A DNA stretch of 64,000 nt from Phytophthora colocasiae (taxonomy: Eukaryota; Oomycota; Peronosporomycetes; Peronosporales; Peronosporaceae). The notes beneath the pieces are model-generated. The model had not been told where the DNA came from and ran no database searches. It worked only from the letters and a program-made list of their open reading frames with translations. The first letter of the stretch is position 1; each line of letters starts with the position of its first letter. Where the stretch lies: assembly GCA_018806915.1 (NCBI GenBank), contig JAGKQI010000090.1, forward strand, positions 1,426,001 to 1,490,000, read 5' to 3'. Below are positions 1-9,310 of the stretch, piece by piece. The position numbers and the translations under genes were made by a program.

Positions 1-396
1 TTTGCCCAGCGTGCTCGATACTTGGTATCGAACATAGTGGCCAACCCGATCGACGAGGCGACCAAGGTCGTCACGTTCATGAAGGGACTAAGAGATGGTC
101 CCGTCGAAACATACCTCTTCCGAGAGTATCCGAATACTCTCGAGGAAGCGATCAGCCTTGCGATGCAAGAGGAGTTTAGCCGGCGTCAAGCTAAACTCCA
201 TGCGAACGCGCCGAAGCCGGCGCGTCCTGTTGTGAAGACGGGAGGTCCGGAACCTATGGACCTCTCGAGTGCTACGACTGCTGGTCAACAGCAGCGTAGG
301 AACAGCAAGGTTCGATGTTACAAGTGTAGTAACATCGGTCACTATGCACGCGAGTGCATGGCGGGCGGGCGTTCAAAAAACGCCAAGGACCAGTAG
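1..396 (+). pseudogene. gag: Gy-A Gag, C-terminal part (array copy 1)
   Basis: Open from the window edge to TAG at 394-396. It encodes the end of a Ty3/Gypsy Gag: the last part of the capsid region, a basic linker and one CCHC zinc knuckle ([14 protein letters not shown], about residues 99-112) that binds genomic RNA in known elements. The 5' end lies outside the window. The protease frame opens inside the last 14 codons, so Gag and protease overlap. The unit has no RT or integrase, so mobility would depend on a full element. I call it a pseudogene only because the unit lacks pol; this stretch itself is open. Confidence 0.85.
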
Positions 397-1256
397 GCGC
401 GGGGCGTCTTACTGGTGATGCAGTCTCGCGTGTCGAGCTTGGACACGCGACAATGACGACTGCTGCCCCCAGCGAGAAATTTTCTCGCTGTAAGCTGCAA
501 GATGACAAGCCAAACCTTGTCATCCTGAACGTAATGTCGAAGAGAGTTAACTCTCTTCGTGCCCTAGTGGACTCGGGCGCGTCGAACAACTTTGTTCGAC
601 AGGGAAGTATTCGAAGAATTGACTTCGAAGAGGCCGACACGCCTCGCAGCGTGTTGGAGGTGCGGTTGGCAACAGGTGCCACCGTGAGGACTGAGAAGCG
701 CGTAGTCCGTGTGCGCTTCTCTTACAAACGAAGGACGTTTGTAGAAGATCTTATCGTCTTGGATCTAGACGATAAGTTCGACATGGTATTAGGCATGCCG
801 TGGCTTGCACGGCATGACCCGGTGATCAACTGGGAGAAGCGTACACTCGTACGCTTCAACAACACATGCGCGACAGAGAGCGATGGCCCTGTCAGCGCTG
901 CACATGCACCGGCCGGTGCATGTGAATCCCCAGTTGAGGCAGTAGCGGCCGCCGCTGCCTCCGATCGCCGCCGGCGACCATCAACGACTTCGGGAGTCGT
1001 TGTGAGAAAATGTGTGTCGACTCAGAAATCTGAGCCGAAGGGTCGCGGTCACATGAGTGATGGTCAGGTGAATGTGAATCACCTGACGCGTAAACATCTG
1101 AATGATGTTTGTCACATGAGTGATGGTCAGGTGAATGCGATTCACCTGAGAGAAGGTAAAATACCGGTATTACCGGTATCCTTGAGCACCTTCACCACAT
1201 CTTGCGTCCGCAGCTCTGCATTGCTCATCTGCATGTTGAGCACGACGTTCTCGTAG
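354..1256 (+). CDS. Gy-A retropepsin-like protease ORF (array copy 1)
   Basis: The ORF lies in the -1 frame relative to Gag and is probably reached by frameshifting at 375-381. It encodes an aspartic protease with active-site [11 protein letters not shown] (about residues 71-81) and the downstream hydrophobic ILG-type motif MVLGMPWL. These are typical of Ty3/Gypsy proteases that cleave Gag-Pol. The C-terminal third is low complexity, Ala/Arg rich, with a repeated HMSDGQVN peptide. Genuine element sequence ends near 1182; the last residues read into the antisense Copia fragment. Almost every codon lies in or beside a short inverted repeat (see findings). Confidence 0.85.
   Translation: MHGGRAFKKRQGPVGAGRLTGDAVSRVELGHATMTTAAPSEKFSRCKLQDDKPNLVILNVMSKRVNSLRALVDSGASNNFVRQGSIRRIDFEEADTPRSVLEVRLATGATVRTEKRVVRVRFSYKRRTFVEDLIVLDLDDKFDMVLGMPWLARHDPVINWEKRTLVRFNNTCATESDGPVSAAHAPAGACESPVEAVAAAAASDRRRRPSTTSGVVVRKCVSTQKSEPKGRGHMSDGQVNVNHLTRKHLNDVCHMSDGQVNAIHLREGKIPVLPVSLSTFTTSCVRSSALLICMLSTTFS
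375..415 (+). promoter_or_regulatory. Probable -1 ribosomal frameshift site, gag-protease (Gy-A copy 1)
   Basis: The heptamer AAAAAAC (375-381) sits in the Gag frame as A-AAA-AAC, a classical -1 slippery site. It is followed by an 8-nt spacer and a stem CCAGTA (390-395) / TACTGG (410-415) with a GC-rich interior. The Gag TAG (394-396) lies inside the stem. Slippage gives the protease frame directly. The same site occurs at 3303-3309 and 41777-41783. Confidence 0.8.
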
Positions 1257-1830
1257 CTCTTTGGCAGACTGCGCAGCAAACAGATCGCCACATCCTCGTC
1301 CTCCATCTTGGCGCCGATACTGCTAAGCTTCGCGCTGATGTTGAGGACCTCGTTGCAATGGTGACGGATGTTTCCGCCTTCTGCCATCTCCATGCTGAAG
1401 AGCTGACGCTTGAGATAAATGCGTCCAGCCTTCTGCGATCCACCGTAAAGGGTACGTAAGCGCGCCCACGCGACCCAGGCTTCCTCGTAGTCGTCGACCA
1501 CATGATGGTAGTCCGCGTCCATGTGGAGGAGCATCAGACCGAAGGCGACGTTGCTCGACTTCCGTTGAACTTGTCGATGGAGATCTTGGTATCTTGGACA
1601 GATGACATCGTGCTTGGGCTCATAACCTGAAGAAGGTCGTCACAGAGGTTGTCTTGCGAGGAGGCCGAGGCGAGGGAAGTCACTTGAGGGGTAGAATGGA
1701 AATTCAGAAGTGATTGATTGATATGAGCTTACACTGTCTTCTCTACCTGGTCTGCATCCAATCATTTGGTGCATCCAATCACCAACATTCTGTACTCGTC
1801 CAATCATCCTACTCGTCTAATCATCGGTGG
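1183..1830 (-). pseudogene. Ty1/Copia 5' fragment with truncated gag (copy 1)
   Basis: On the minus strand, 1534-1142 encodes a Copia-type Gag (UBN2-like) segment: [20 protein letters not shown] and the conserved [13 protein letters not shown] block. Upstream of it (1535-1830) lie a short start region ([16 protein letters not shown]) and AT-richer leader or LTR-like sequence. Shared Gy-A sequence stops at ggtatcct (to about 1182) and the fragment runs directly into the Gy-A LTR at 1831, replacing pol and the polypurine tract. It lacks the zinc knuckle, protease and pol of Copia. It is not hairpin-tiled like the Gy-A sequence around it, which supports a foreign origin. Confidence 0.8.
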
Positions 1831-2288
1831 TGTAACGGGGTTACACGTACAAGTGGTTGTACCACTTGTAACTCTAACAGTTAGGATAACTGTTAGAGGT
1901 TGGAAATGGGCCTCAGACCTTGGTGTGCTGTACACACCAAAGGATACATGGGCGAACCACATTATTGAGTGGTTCGTGTGCATTTGTGCATATTATTGGT
2001 AGAAAGTAATGGATTTCTACCAATCACTGAGCAGTTTCTGCCAACCACACGTTGGCAGACCCTTTAGAAATAGATAATAAACAGTTTTAGGAGGTCCATA
2101 ATTGGCTTATGCCAAATTCAATAACAGTTCTCATTTTACGGTATTTTGCAGTTTAATTTAGTTATATTTGATTTAATTATACTTATTTAAATAAGTATAC
2201 TTAAATTAAGTCTATTCTAATTGCACGCTTCCTCATATACGTAAGCGCACGTGTACGCCATCTAATAGGTCTAGGTAGACCCATTACA
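1831..2288 (+). repeat. Gy-A LTR (array, first)
   Basis: 458 bp, starts TGTAACGGGGTTACAC and ends ATTACA before the primer-binding site. It matches 4757-5216 apart from a 2-bp gap and a few changes, and its first part matches 62029-62309. It is almost wholly made of short inverted repeats (1831-1845, 1848-1870, 1872-1898 and others). The 5' end is itself a hairpin (TGTAAC/GTTACA). Confidence 0.9.
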
Positions 2289-2290
2289 CC

Positions 2291-2299
2291 TGGTAGCAC
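2291..2299 (+). other. Putative primer-binding site (Gy-A)
   Basis: TGGTAGCAC starts two bases after the LTR and begins with TGG, the complement of tRNA CCA ends. The same 9-mer follows the LTRs at 5219 and, in Gy-C, at 27292. The tRNA species was not determined. Confidence 0.6.
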
Positions 2300-2337
2300 T
2301 TTGTAGTCCGTCCCACGACCGACTGCTGTTCGTTCGT

Positions 2338-3324
2338 ATGGAGTCATACGAACGCGGGGTAGAGAACTCCCCAATGGATGAGGGATCCACTGGGACCCCT
2401 CACATGTCCGTGACGCGCACGGACTGTGCCCACCTGTCAGATCCAGAGTGGGAAGCTCTCCAAAGACTTTCACAAGTCATTGGAGAGGCAGCGGTAGCGA
2501 CGATGCTTCGTACGCTATCGCCGACAGAGCAACACGGTGTTGCTCTGGGGTACATTGTTAAGGAGCAACGAGATGTTGCTGCCTCGGTGGCTTCCTAAGC
2601 CACGCGTGGAGTCGTTGAAACTCCACGTGAGTACCTACACGGGGAAGGAGGACGAGACCCTCCTTCCGGTGGCTTGTCGAACTCGACACAGCCGTTGCGG
2701 CTCGACGTATCGTCGATCCGATGTCGAAGGTCGCGTTCGCCATGTCATGTCTTGGCGGACGTGCGAGGAGTTGGGCCTATGGGCGCCGACTCTCGGATCC
2801 TACGTGCTTCGGCACGTACGAGGTGTTCAAAGCGGAGCTCAAGCTTGCGTTTGAGCCTCCGAAGAACGAGTTCAGATCGAGAGCGGAGTTTCTTGATCTG
2901 CAGCAGGGCAAGGATGATGTCCACACCTTTGCCCAGCGTGCTCGATACTTGGTATCGAACATAGTGGCCAACCCGATCGACGAGGCGACCAAGGTCGTCA
3001 CGTTCATGAAGGGACTAAGAGATGGTCCCGTCGAAACATACCTCTTCCGGAGAGTATCCGAATACTCTCGAGGAAGCGATCAGCCTTGCGATGCAAGAGG
3101 AGTTTAGCCGGCGTCAAGCTAAACTCCATGCGAACGCGCCGAAGCCGGCGCGTCCTGTTGTGAAGACGGGAGGTCCGGAACCTATGGACCTCTCGAGTGC
3201 TACGACTGCTGGTCAACAGCAGCGTAGGAACAGCAAGGTTCGATGTTACAAGTGTAGTAACATCGGTCACTATGCACGCGAGTGCATGGCGGGCGGGCGT
3301 TCAAAAAACGCCAAGGACCAGTAG
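2338..3324 (+). pseudogene. gag: Gy-A gag, array copy 2, frameshifted
   Basis: Homologous throughout to the Gag at 5266. The ATG at 2338 starts MESYERGVENSPMDEG. The frame breaks near 2599 (two C missing before AAGCCACGCG), again near 2668 (extra C) and near 3050 (extra G). The capsid region is readable in 2721-3050 and the zinc knuckle ([14 protein letters not shown]) in 3022-3324. A slippery AAAAAAC remains at 3303-3309, but one G is lost in the following stem. It is unlikely to make a full Gag. Confidence 0.85.
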
Positions 3325-3459
3325 GCGCGGGCGTCTTACTGGTGATGCAGTCTCGCGTGTCGAGCTTGGACACGCGACAATGACGAATGCTGCCCCAGCG
3401 AGAAATTTTCTCGCTGTAAGCTGCAAGATGACAAGCCAAACCTTGTCATCCTGAACGTA

Positions 3460-4182
3460 ATGTCGAAGAGAGTTAACTCTCTTCGTGCCCTAGTGGACTC
3501 GGGCGCGTCGAACAACTTTGTTCGACAGGGAAGTATTCGAAGAATTGACTTCGAAGAGGCCGACACGCCTCGCAGCGTGTTGGAGGTGCGGTTGGCAACA
3601 GGTGCCACCGTGAGGACTGAGAAGCGCGTAGTCCGTGTGCGCTTCTCTTACAAACGAAGGACGTTTGTAGAAGATCTTATCGTCTTGGATCTAGACGATA
3701 AGTTCGACATGGTATTAGGCATGCCGTGGCTTGCACGGCATGACCCGGTGATCAACTGGGAGAAGCGTACACTCGTACGCTTCAACAACACATGCGCGAC
3801 AGAGAGCGATGGCCCTGTCAGCGCTGCACATGCACCGGCCGGTGCATGTGAATCCCCAGTTGAGGCAGTAGCGGCCGCCGCTGCCTCCGATCGCCGCCGG
3901 CGACCATCAACGACTTCGGGAGTCGTTGTGAGAAAATGTGTGTCGACTCAGAAATATGAGCCGAAGGGTCGCGGTCACATGAGTGATGGTCAGGTGAATG
4001 TGAATCACCTGACGCGTAAACATCTGAATGATGTTTGTCACATGAGTGATGGTCAGGTGAATGCGATTCACCTGAGAGAAGGTAAAATACCGGTATTACC
4101 GGTATCCTTGAGCACCTTCACCACATCTTGCGTCCGCAGCTCTGCATTGCTCATCTGCATGTTGAGCACGACGTTCTCGTAG
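3460..4182 (+). pseudogene. Gy-A protease, array copy 2
   Basis: Nearly identical to 534-1256, including the active site [11 protein letters not shown]. The segment that should join it to the frameshift site is out of frame (a G deleted near 3330 and small changes near 3390), so translation from Gag into this ORF is broken. The ORF ends inside the Copia fragment. One change (tct to tat near 3957) breaks a hairpin arm seen in copy 1. Confidence 0.8.
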
Positions 4183-4756
4183 CTCTTTGGCAGACTGCGC
4201 AGCAAACAGATCGCCACATCCTCGTCCTCCATCTTGGCGCCGATACTGCTAAGCTTCGCGCTGATGTTGAGGACCTCGTTGCAATGGTGACGGATGTTTC
4301 CGCCTTCTGCCATCTCCATGCTGAAGAGCTGACGCTTGAGATAAATGCGTCCAGCCTTCTGCGATCCACCGTAAAGGGTATGTAAGCGCGCCCACGCGAC
4401 CCAGGCTTCCTCGTAGTCGTCGACCACATGATGGTAGTCCGCGTCCATGTGGAGGAGCATCAGACCGAAGGCGACGTTGCTCGACTTCCGTTGAACTTGT
4501 CGATGGAGATCTTGGTATCTTGGACAGATGACATCGTGCTTGGGCTCATAACCTGAAGAAGGTCGTCACAGAGGTTGTCTTGCGAGGAGGCCGAGGCGAG
4601 GGAAGTCACTTGAGGGGTAGAATGGAAATTCAGAAGTGATTGATTGATATGAGCTTACACTGTCTTCTCTACCTGGTCTGCATCCAATCATTTGGTGCAT
4701 CCAATCACCAACATTCTGTACTCGTCCAATCATCCTACTCGTCTAATCATCGGTGG
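4109..4756 (-). pseudogene. Ty1/Copia 5' fragment with truncated gag (copy 2)
   Basis: Second copy of the fragment at 1183-1830, almost identical. The minus-strand ORF 4460-4068 carries the same Copia Gag segment with one substitution (LRTLYGG to LHTLYGG). It abuts the LTR at 4757 without a recognisable polypurine tract. Presence in both units shows that the chimera formed before the array was duplicated. Confidence 0.8.
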
Positions 4757-5216
4757 TGTAACGGGGTTACACGTACAAGTGGTTGTACCACTTGTAACTC
4801 TAACAGTTAGGATAACTGTTAGAGGTTGGAAATGGGCCTCAGACCTTGGTGTGCTGTACACACCAAAGGATACATAGGCGAACCACATTATTGAGTGGTT
4901 CGTGTGCATTTGTGCATATTATTGGTAGAAAGTAATGGATTTCTACCAATCACTGAGCAGAGTTTCTGCCAACCACACGTTGGCAGACCCTTTAGAAATA
5001 GATAATAAACAGTTTTAGGAGGTCCATAATTGGCTTATGCCAAATTCAATAACAGTTCTCATTTTACGGTATTTTGCAGTTTAATTTAGTTATATTTGAT
5101 TTAATTATACTTATTTAAATAAGTATACTTAAATTAAGTCTATTCTAATTGCACGCTTCCTCATATACGTAAGCGCACGTGTACGCCATCTAATAGGTCT
5201 AGGTAGACCCATTACA
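4757..5216 (+). repeat. Gy-A LTR, 5' LTR of the long Gy-A element
   Basis: 460 bp, TGTAAC...ATTACA. It is followed by TGGTAGCAC (5219-5227) and by the only Gag start in the window that leads to a pol-bearing Gy-A. It also closes the tandem array upstream. Like 1831-2288 it is tiled with inverted repeats, including stems of 9 bp (4774-4796), 12 bp (4798-4824) and 10 bp (near 4922-4949). Confidence 0.9.
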
Positions 5217-5265
5217 CCTGGTAGCACTTTGTAGTCCGTCCCACGACCGACTGCTGTTCGTTCGT

Positions 5266-5985
5266 ATGGAGTCATACGAACGCGGGGTAGAGAACTCCCC
5301 AATGGATGAGGGATCCACTGGGACCCCTCACATGTCCGTGACGCGCACGGACTGTGCCCACCTGTCAGATCCAGAGTGGGAAGCTCTCCAAAGACTTTCA
5401 CAAGTCATTGGAGAGGCAGCGGTAGCGACGATGCTTCGTACGCTATCGCCGACAGAGCAACACGGTGTTGCTCTGGGGTACATTGTTAAGGAGCAACGAG
5501 ATGTTGCTGCCTCGGTGGCTTCCCCTAAGCCACGCGTGGAGTCGTTGAAACTCCACGTGAGTACCTACACGGGGAAGGAGGACGAGACCCTCCTTCGGTG
5601 GCTTGTCGAACTCGACACAGCCGTTGCGGCTCGACGTATCGTCGATCCGATGTCGAAGGTCGCGTTCGCCATGTCATGTCTTGGCGGACGTGCGAGGAGT
5701 TGGGCCTATGGGCGCCGACTCTCGGATCCTACGTGCTTCGGCACGTACGAGGTGTTCAAAGCGGAGCTCAAGCTTGCGTTTAAGCCCCCGAAGAACGAGT
5801 TCAGATCGAGAGCGGAGTTTCTTGATCTGCAGCAGGGCAAGGATGATGTCCACACCTTTGCCCAGCGTGCTCGATACTTGGTATCGAACATAGTGGCCAA
5901 CCCGATCGACGAGGCGACCACGTTCATGAAGGGACTAAGAGATGGTCCCGTCGAAACATACCTCTTCCGAGAGTATCCGAATACT
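5266..5985 (+). CDS. gag: Gy-A Gag, N-terminal part, cut by B1
   Basis: ATG at 5266, 50 nt after the LTR. It encodes 240 residues: a variable N-terminus, then a Retrotrans_gag-type capsid region (LLRWLVELDTAVAARRIVD, LGGRARSWAYGRRL, FRSRAEFLDLQQGKDDVHTF). The frame is intact to the B1 insertion at 5986; the remainder, with the zinc knuckle, resumes at 41537. Relative to copy 2 it lacks three codons near 5920. The protein would form the virus-like particle. The target duplication TACT flanks the B1 insert (5982-5985 and 41537-41540). Confidence 0.88.
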
Positions 5986-7334
5986 TGTGGTGAAGCGGAC
6001 GAAAAAATTTGTTCCCGGAGAGGCGATGTCAGCCACGAACCCGAATAGAGTCGGAACGAGCGACAAGGGGGACCTGTGATCGCCAGATCTGGGTCGAATC
6101 AGACGAAGGTACGATGGGTCCCGCCGGGAACAGGCAACGGAGACACCGGCGAAGAAGCAGGTGGAGCGGTGTTCGTGGGTGATCCGAATCCTGCCGTGGT
6201 GTTCGTGGGTGATCCGAATCCTGCCGGAGGAAGAATGGGGAAATCAAGGATGTTCTCGCGCGATCAACGATGACGGGGCCCCAAGCGAGCATGATCAGCT
6301 TACCCTGGTGCCCCGAAACCTCTAACGGCACGATCCAACTTCCCCGGGCGGCGACGAAGCGAGATCACGCAAGATCGCGCAATGATCCTCTCCCGTATAA
6401 GTACGAGATCAGCTCCGGATCAAGGTCAACCCCAGGCGCGACGCAGACTCTTCTTGTGGCCTGATCCGGATTCTTTGAAGGGTCACCAAGCGGGATCAGG
6501 CAGCGATCAAGCTTCGGTTAAGTGCGAGATCAAGCTTCGGTTAAGTACGATATCAAGCTTCGGTTAAGTGCGAGATCAAGCTTCGGTTAAGTACGGAATC
6601 GGCTCAAGATCAGGGTTAGGGGAATCAAGCTAGGGATCAGCTCTGTAGCCAGTGTCGTGTGATCGTAGGATAGTAAATCAGGATGGGATTAGTAGGCATA
6701 GGAATAACCATAAGGAGACTCGAATTTGCCCTGAACCACTCAAGTGTCTTCGCTACGCCTGGAACCGGGAACTACATTGGCCCTACAAGCGTCAGGAAGG
6801 TAAGGATACGTGACCTAGTATAGCGGTTAAGTCTGGATAATATATTGGCCAGCTTTGCCCTATCTAGTGAACTATCCTTTAAGTGCATACATCGGATCGG
6901 AAGGAATTGGTTGTTTAGCCTAAGGATCCCGTCGAATCTCGCCCTCAAGACCCCCGCTATCGGAAGCGGAAAACAACGAAAGGAAGGACTGAATCCCGAA
7001 CATTGGACTATTGGAAGACCTGGATCAAGAACCAGGCACCCGGATCAAGGCTCGAGAACTCGCCTACGACCGGGATCAAGTACCCCGAGGTGGAGTGAAG
7101 AACTTCCACGCCGCCTCAAACCCCTGCGTCACCCAAGACCTTCTTCTCGTCCCAAGACATCTTCAGAAGTCACCTGGAAGAGCGTAACCCGCCTACCGAC
7201 GGGTACACAAGGTGAACACTACACGCAACAAGATCACGGATCATCGGGGGACCCCCTCCGTTAGTCGGTGTCTGGGCGCAAGTGGCGATCGCGATCGGCC
7301 TCAACCAGATTTTGGCCAGATCCGCTCTACCACA
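5986..7334 (+). repeat. Gy-B1 5' LTR
   Basis: 1349 bp, starts TGTGGT and ends ACCACA (inverted termini). It matches 40116-41536 almost base for base; the main length difference is three missing 23-bp repeat units. It contains a two-copy 29-bp repeat near 6170-6228 (gttcgtgggtgatccgaatc core) and the 23-bp array at 6505-6596. The last 200 bp match the B2/B3 LTRs but the first part does not, so B1 has a different U3. Confidence 0.9.
6505..6596 (+). repeat. 23-bp tandem repeat in B1 5' LTR (4 units)
   Basis: Four units of gatcaagcttcggttaagt plus rcga. The 3' LTR has seven (40635-40795). Each unit carries GATC (or TATC in one unit) and AAGCTT, and variants differ at one A/G position. Confidence 0.92.
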
Positions 7335-7335
7335 A

Positions 7336-7351
7336 TGGTGCGCGTGCCCGG
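7336..7351 (+). other. Primer-binding site (Gy-B1)
   Basis: TGGTGCGCGTGCCCGG begins one base after the 5' LTR. It starts with TGG and is conserved as the complement at 21671-21686 (B2) and 59028-59043 (B3). Its length and position fit a tRNA 3' end; the tRNA was not identified. Confidence 0.75.
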
Positions 7352-7457
7352 ATCTTTTGGTGACTTCGGATATCACCGTGAGTCCCAAGAAGATGTCAAG
7401 ATTAAATAAGAACAAGGGGAAGAAGTGCCTACGAAGGTTGGATCGACGGAGGCACCG

Positions 7458-9306
7458 ATGAAAACAGAAAGATCCACAGATCAGCAGAGTTCTGGGAGGA
7501 TCTCTACTGACAGGCACGAGGCAGACCTGGATCGCAATCCAGATCTCGAAGAAAAACCTCGAATTCCTCCCCAGGCCCCGTCGAGGGCCATTGCGGATCT
7601 CGACGAGAATCGAGATCCGCACACGAGCGATAAGGAATCAGCAAAGCTGAAACCTAATCTGCTCACCAAGTCCACTGTTGCCTCAAGATCGACCAAAAAA
7701 AAGAAGATCAAGAGCACCCGGACGAAATTGAAAGCTCCAGACTCAGAGCCAGAAGATGTGATCAACCCAGGATCAACGATCACCAGGGATGCGATCGAGC
7801 AGGCCTACTACAGGAAGAGGCTAAGCGAGACCTTGCTTAACGATCCCGTTCTCACGATCATACAAGTCCGCCAGATCGGTAACCTCACCGGACCAGTGTC
7901 GAAGCCCCGGACTAGCTCTGACCGCCTGAACGCGGTAAAGATCCTACTCGATCTGCTCCAAGAAGCTGGTTTGGTGGCTGGAGAGTTCGACCCAAACTCT
8001 CTATTTGACTTGGAGCTGCAAGCGATTCAATCTGCGACCCAGGATCTATTCGATTCCCTCAAGATCTTGGTCGGCGAGCGCCCACTGACGCCCGACCCAG
8101 GCTATCAGACTGGGTCGTCATGCTACGCGTCAGCGACCTCGGAACCAGACTCAGATAGCCCGAGAAGGCTGCAACGCATGTCGTTGGGGCCCTCCGGCGC
8201 CAAGTTCCTGAAATCGCGTATGAAGAAACAGGATGCACGATCGGTGGCTGCGAAGCTGGAGGTCAAGATGCCCGATCAGCAAGAAAATCGCCGGATCCGG
8301 ACGGACCAGACCGCGCCGACGACTAACTCCACTGGATCGAGCAACAAGTTGGACGACTACTTTCAAATGGCGATGGATCGTTTCTTGAAAGAACGGAATC
8401 TCGCGACACCCCGATCGCCGATCAAAGGGGAGTTAGATGTTGAAATGGAGTCCGTCACGGCCTCGGATCCGGATGCATGGGAATACGATCCGGACGATCT
8501 GGGCATACCAAGTTCCGGGGGACAGATGTCGAGCCGAGCCACGATCGCATCCGCGGCGATCGGTCAAGGAGGATCGTCGATGATCCAGCGGGTCCGGATC
8601 TCAGCGATCTCGGATCTGAAAGATTTTGCGGGTAAAGATCTGGACGAAGATCGCGCTCGGGCCTGGATCAGTAAAGTCAAGTCGGCGTTCCAACGCGATC
8701 AGGCTACGGAAGAAGAGAAATGCCTCACGTTTGCAGATCTGATGGTGGGACCGGCAAAGAACTGGTACAGGCAGCTCAGTCGAACGACGAAAACCAAGTG
8801 GGCGGATCTGTTGGACAGTTTCCAGACCCAATATTGTGGGTTGGGTATGTCGGTCGCGTGGCAATACTATCACGCTCGCAAGCGATCGGAAGAAACCCCT
8901 CTTGATTATCTCTACCGGCTCAACGTGGCGGCTTTACGTGCTAGACTGAAGATCAAGGACGGGAGCCCTAAGGCCCGCCGAGAACATGTGGACCACTACA
9001 TAGAGACATTGGGAGATCCGGAGTTAGCTGATCGGCTGACCTTACTCCGACTGAGTGACGTCGAGGAGCTGGAGGAGGTACTCCGTGCCCGGGAACGGGC
9101 GAAAAGCAGGCAGCGTAAATCTGCGTTCGGATCGAAGTACAGATAAAAGGCACCGGCCAGTGCCCCGGCAGCTCCCACCCGAGCGGTGGTACGGGCGATC
9201 CAAACTCAAGATCCGAGCTCAGAATCAGAGGAAATATCCGGATCGGATGGATCCGATTCTGAAGGCGATCTCCGGAGGATATATCTTGCCGCGTCAGAAG
9301 ACAAGA
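7458..9306 (+). pseudogene. gag: Gy-B1 Gag, N-terminal part, nonsense codon and B2 insertion
   Basis: The first in-frame ATG is 7458 (a GTG at 7425 is open upstream). The product has a long charged N-terminal region rich in Asp-Arg and Ser (GATC-encoded), a capsid-like region (AWISKVKSAFQRDQATEEEK, MVGPAKNWYRQLSRTTKTKW, YYHARKRSEETPLDYLYRLN) and an Arg-rich linker. A TAA at 9144-9146 replaces the CAA found in B3. Reading continues in frame to 9306, where B2 is inserted (target CGAT). An out-of-frame ATG precedes the gene at 7393. In B3 the same gene is 736 codons and intact. Confidence 0.88.
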
Positions 9307-9310
9307 CGAT

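Larger units (their letters stand above)
1..5985 (+). repeat. Tandem array of Gy-A gag-protease-Copia-LTR units
   Basis: The sequence starting at 1 (tttgcccagcgtgctcgata) recurs at 2928 and 5857, so a unit of about 2927-2929 bp is present almost twice plus a partial third copy. Each unit reads LTR (458-460 bp), gag, protease and an antisense Copia fragment, then the next LTR, with no RT or integrase. Copies differ by small indels: a 2-bp gap in the first LTR, a missing CC near 2600, an extra C near 2668, and a 9-bp deletion near 5920. The structure resembles non-autonomous gag-only LTR elements amplified by unequal LTR recombination. An assembly collapse or expansion cannot be excluded. Confidence 0.85.

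Noticed and set aside
1051..1150. The repeated HMSDGQVN peptide as a functional protein repeat
   Set aside because: The underlying DNA repeat is best explained as two neighbouring hairpins with shared arm sequence; only two peptide units exist.
1766..2002. 78-codon ORF across the Gy-A LTR
   Set aside because: It crosses the Copia fragment/LTR junction and is shortened by a single base change in the second copy (4692-4877).
6076..6567. Small ORFs in the B1 LTRs (also 40206-40697)
   Set aside because: Duplicated because they sit in LTRs; repeats and no conserved protein pattern. They are chance frames in GATC-rich DNA.
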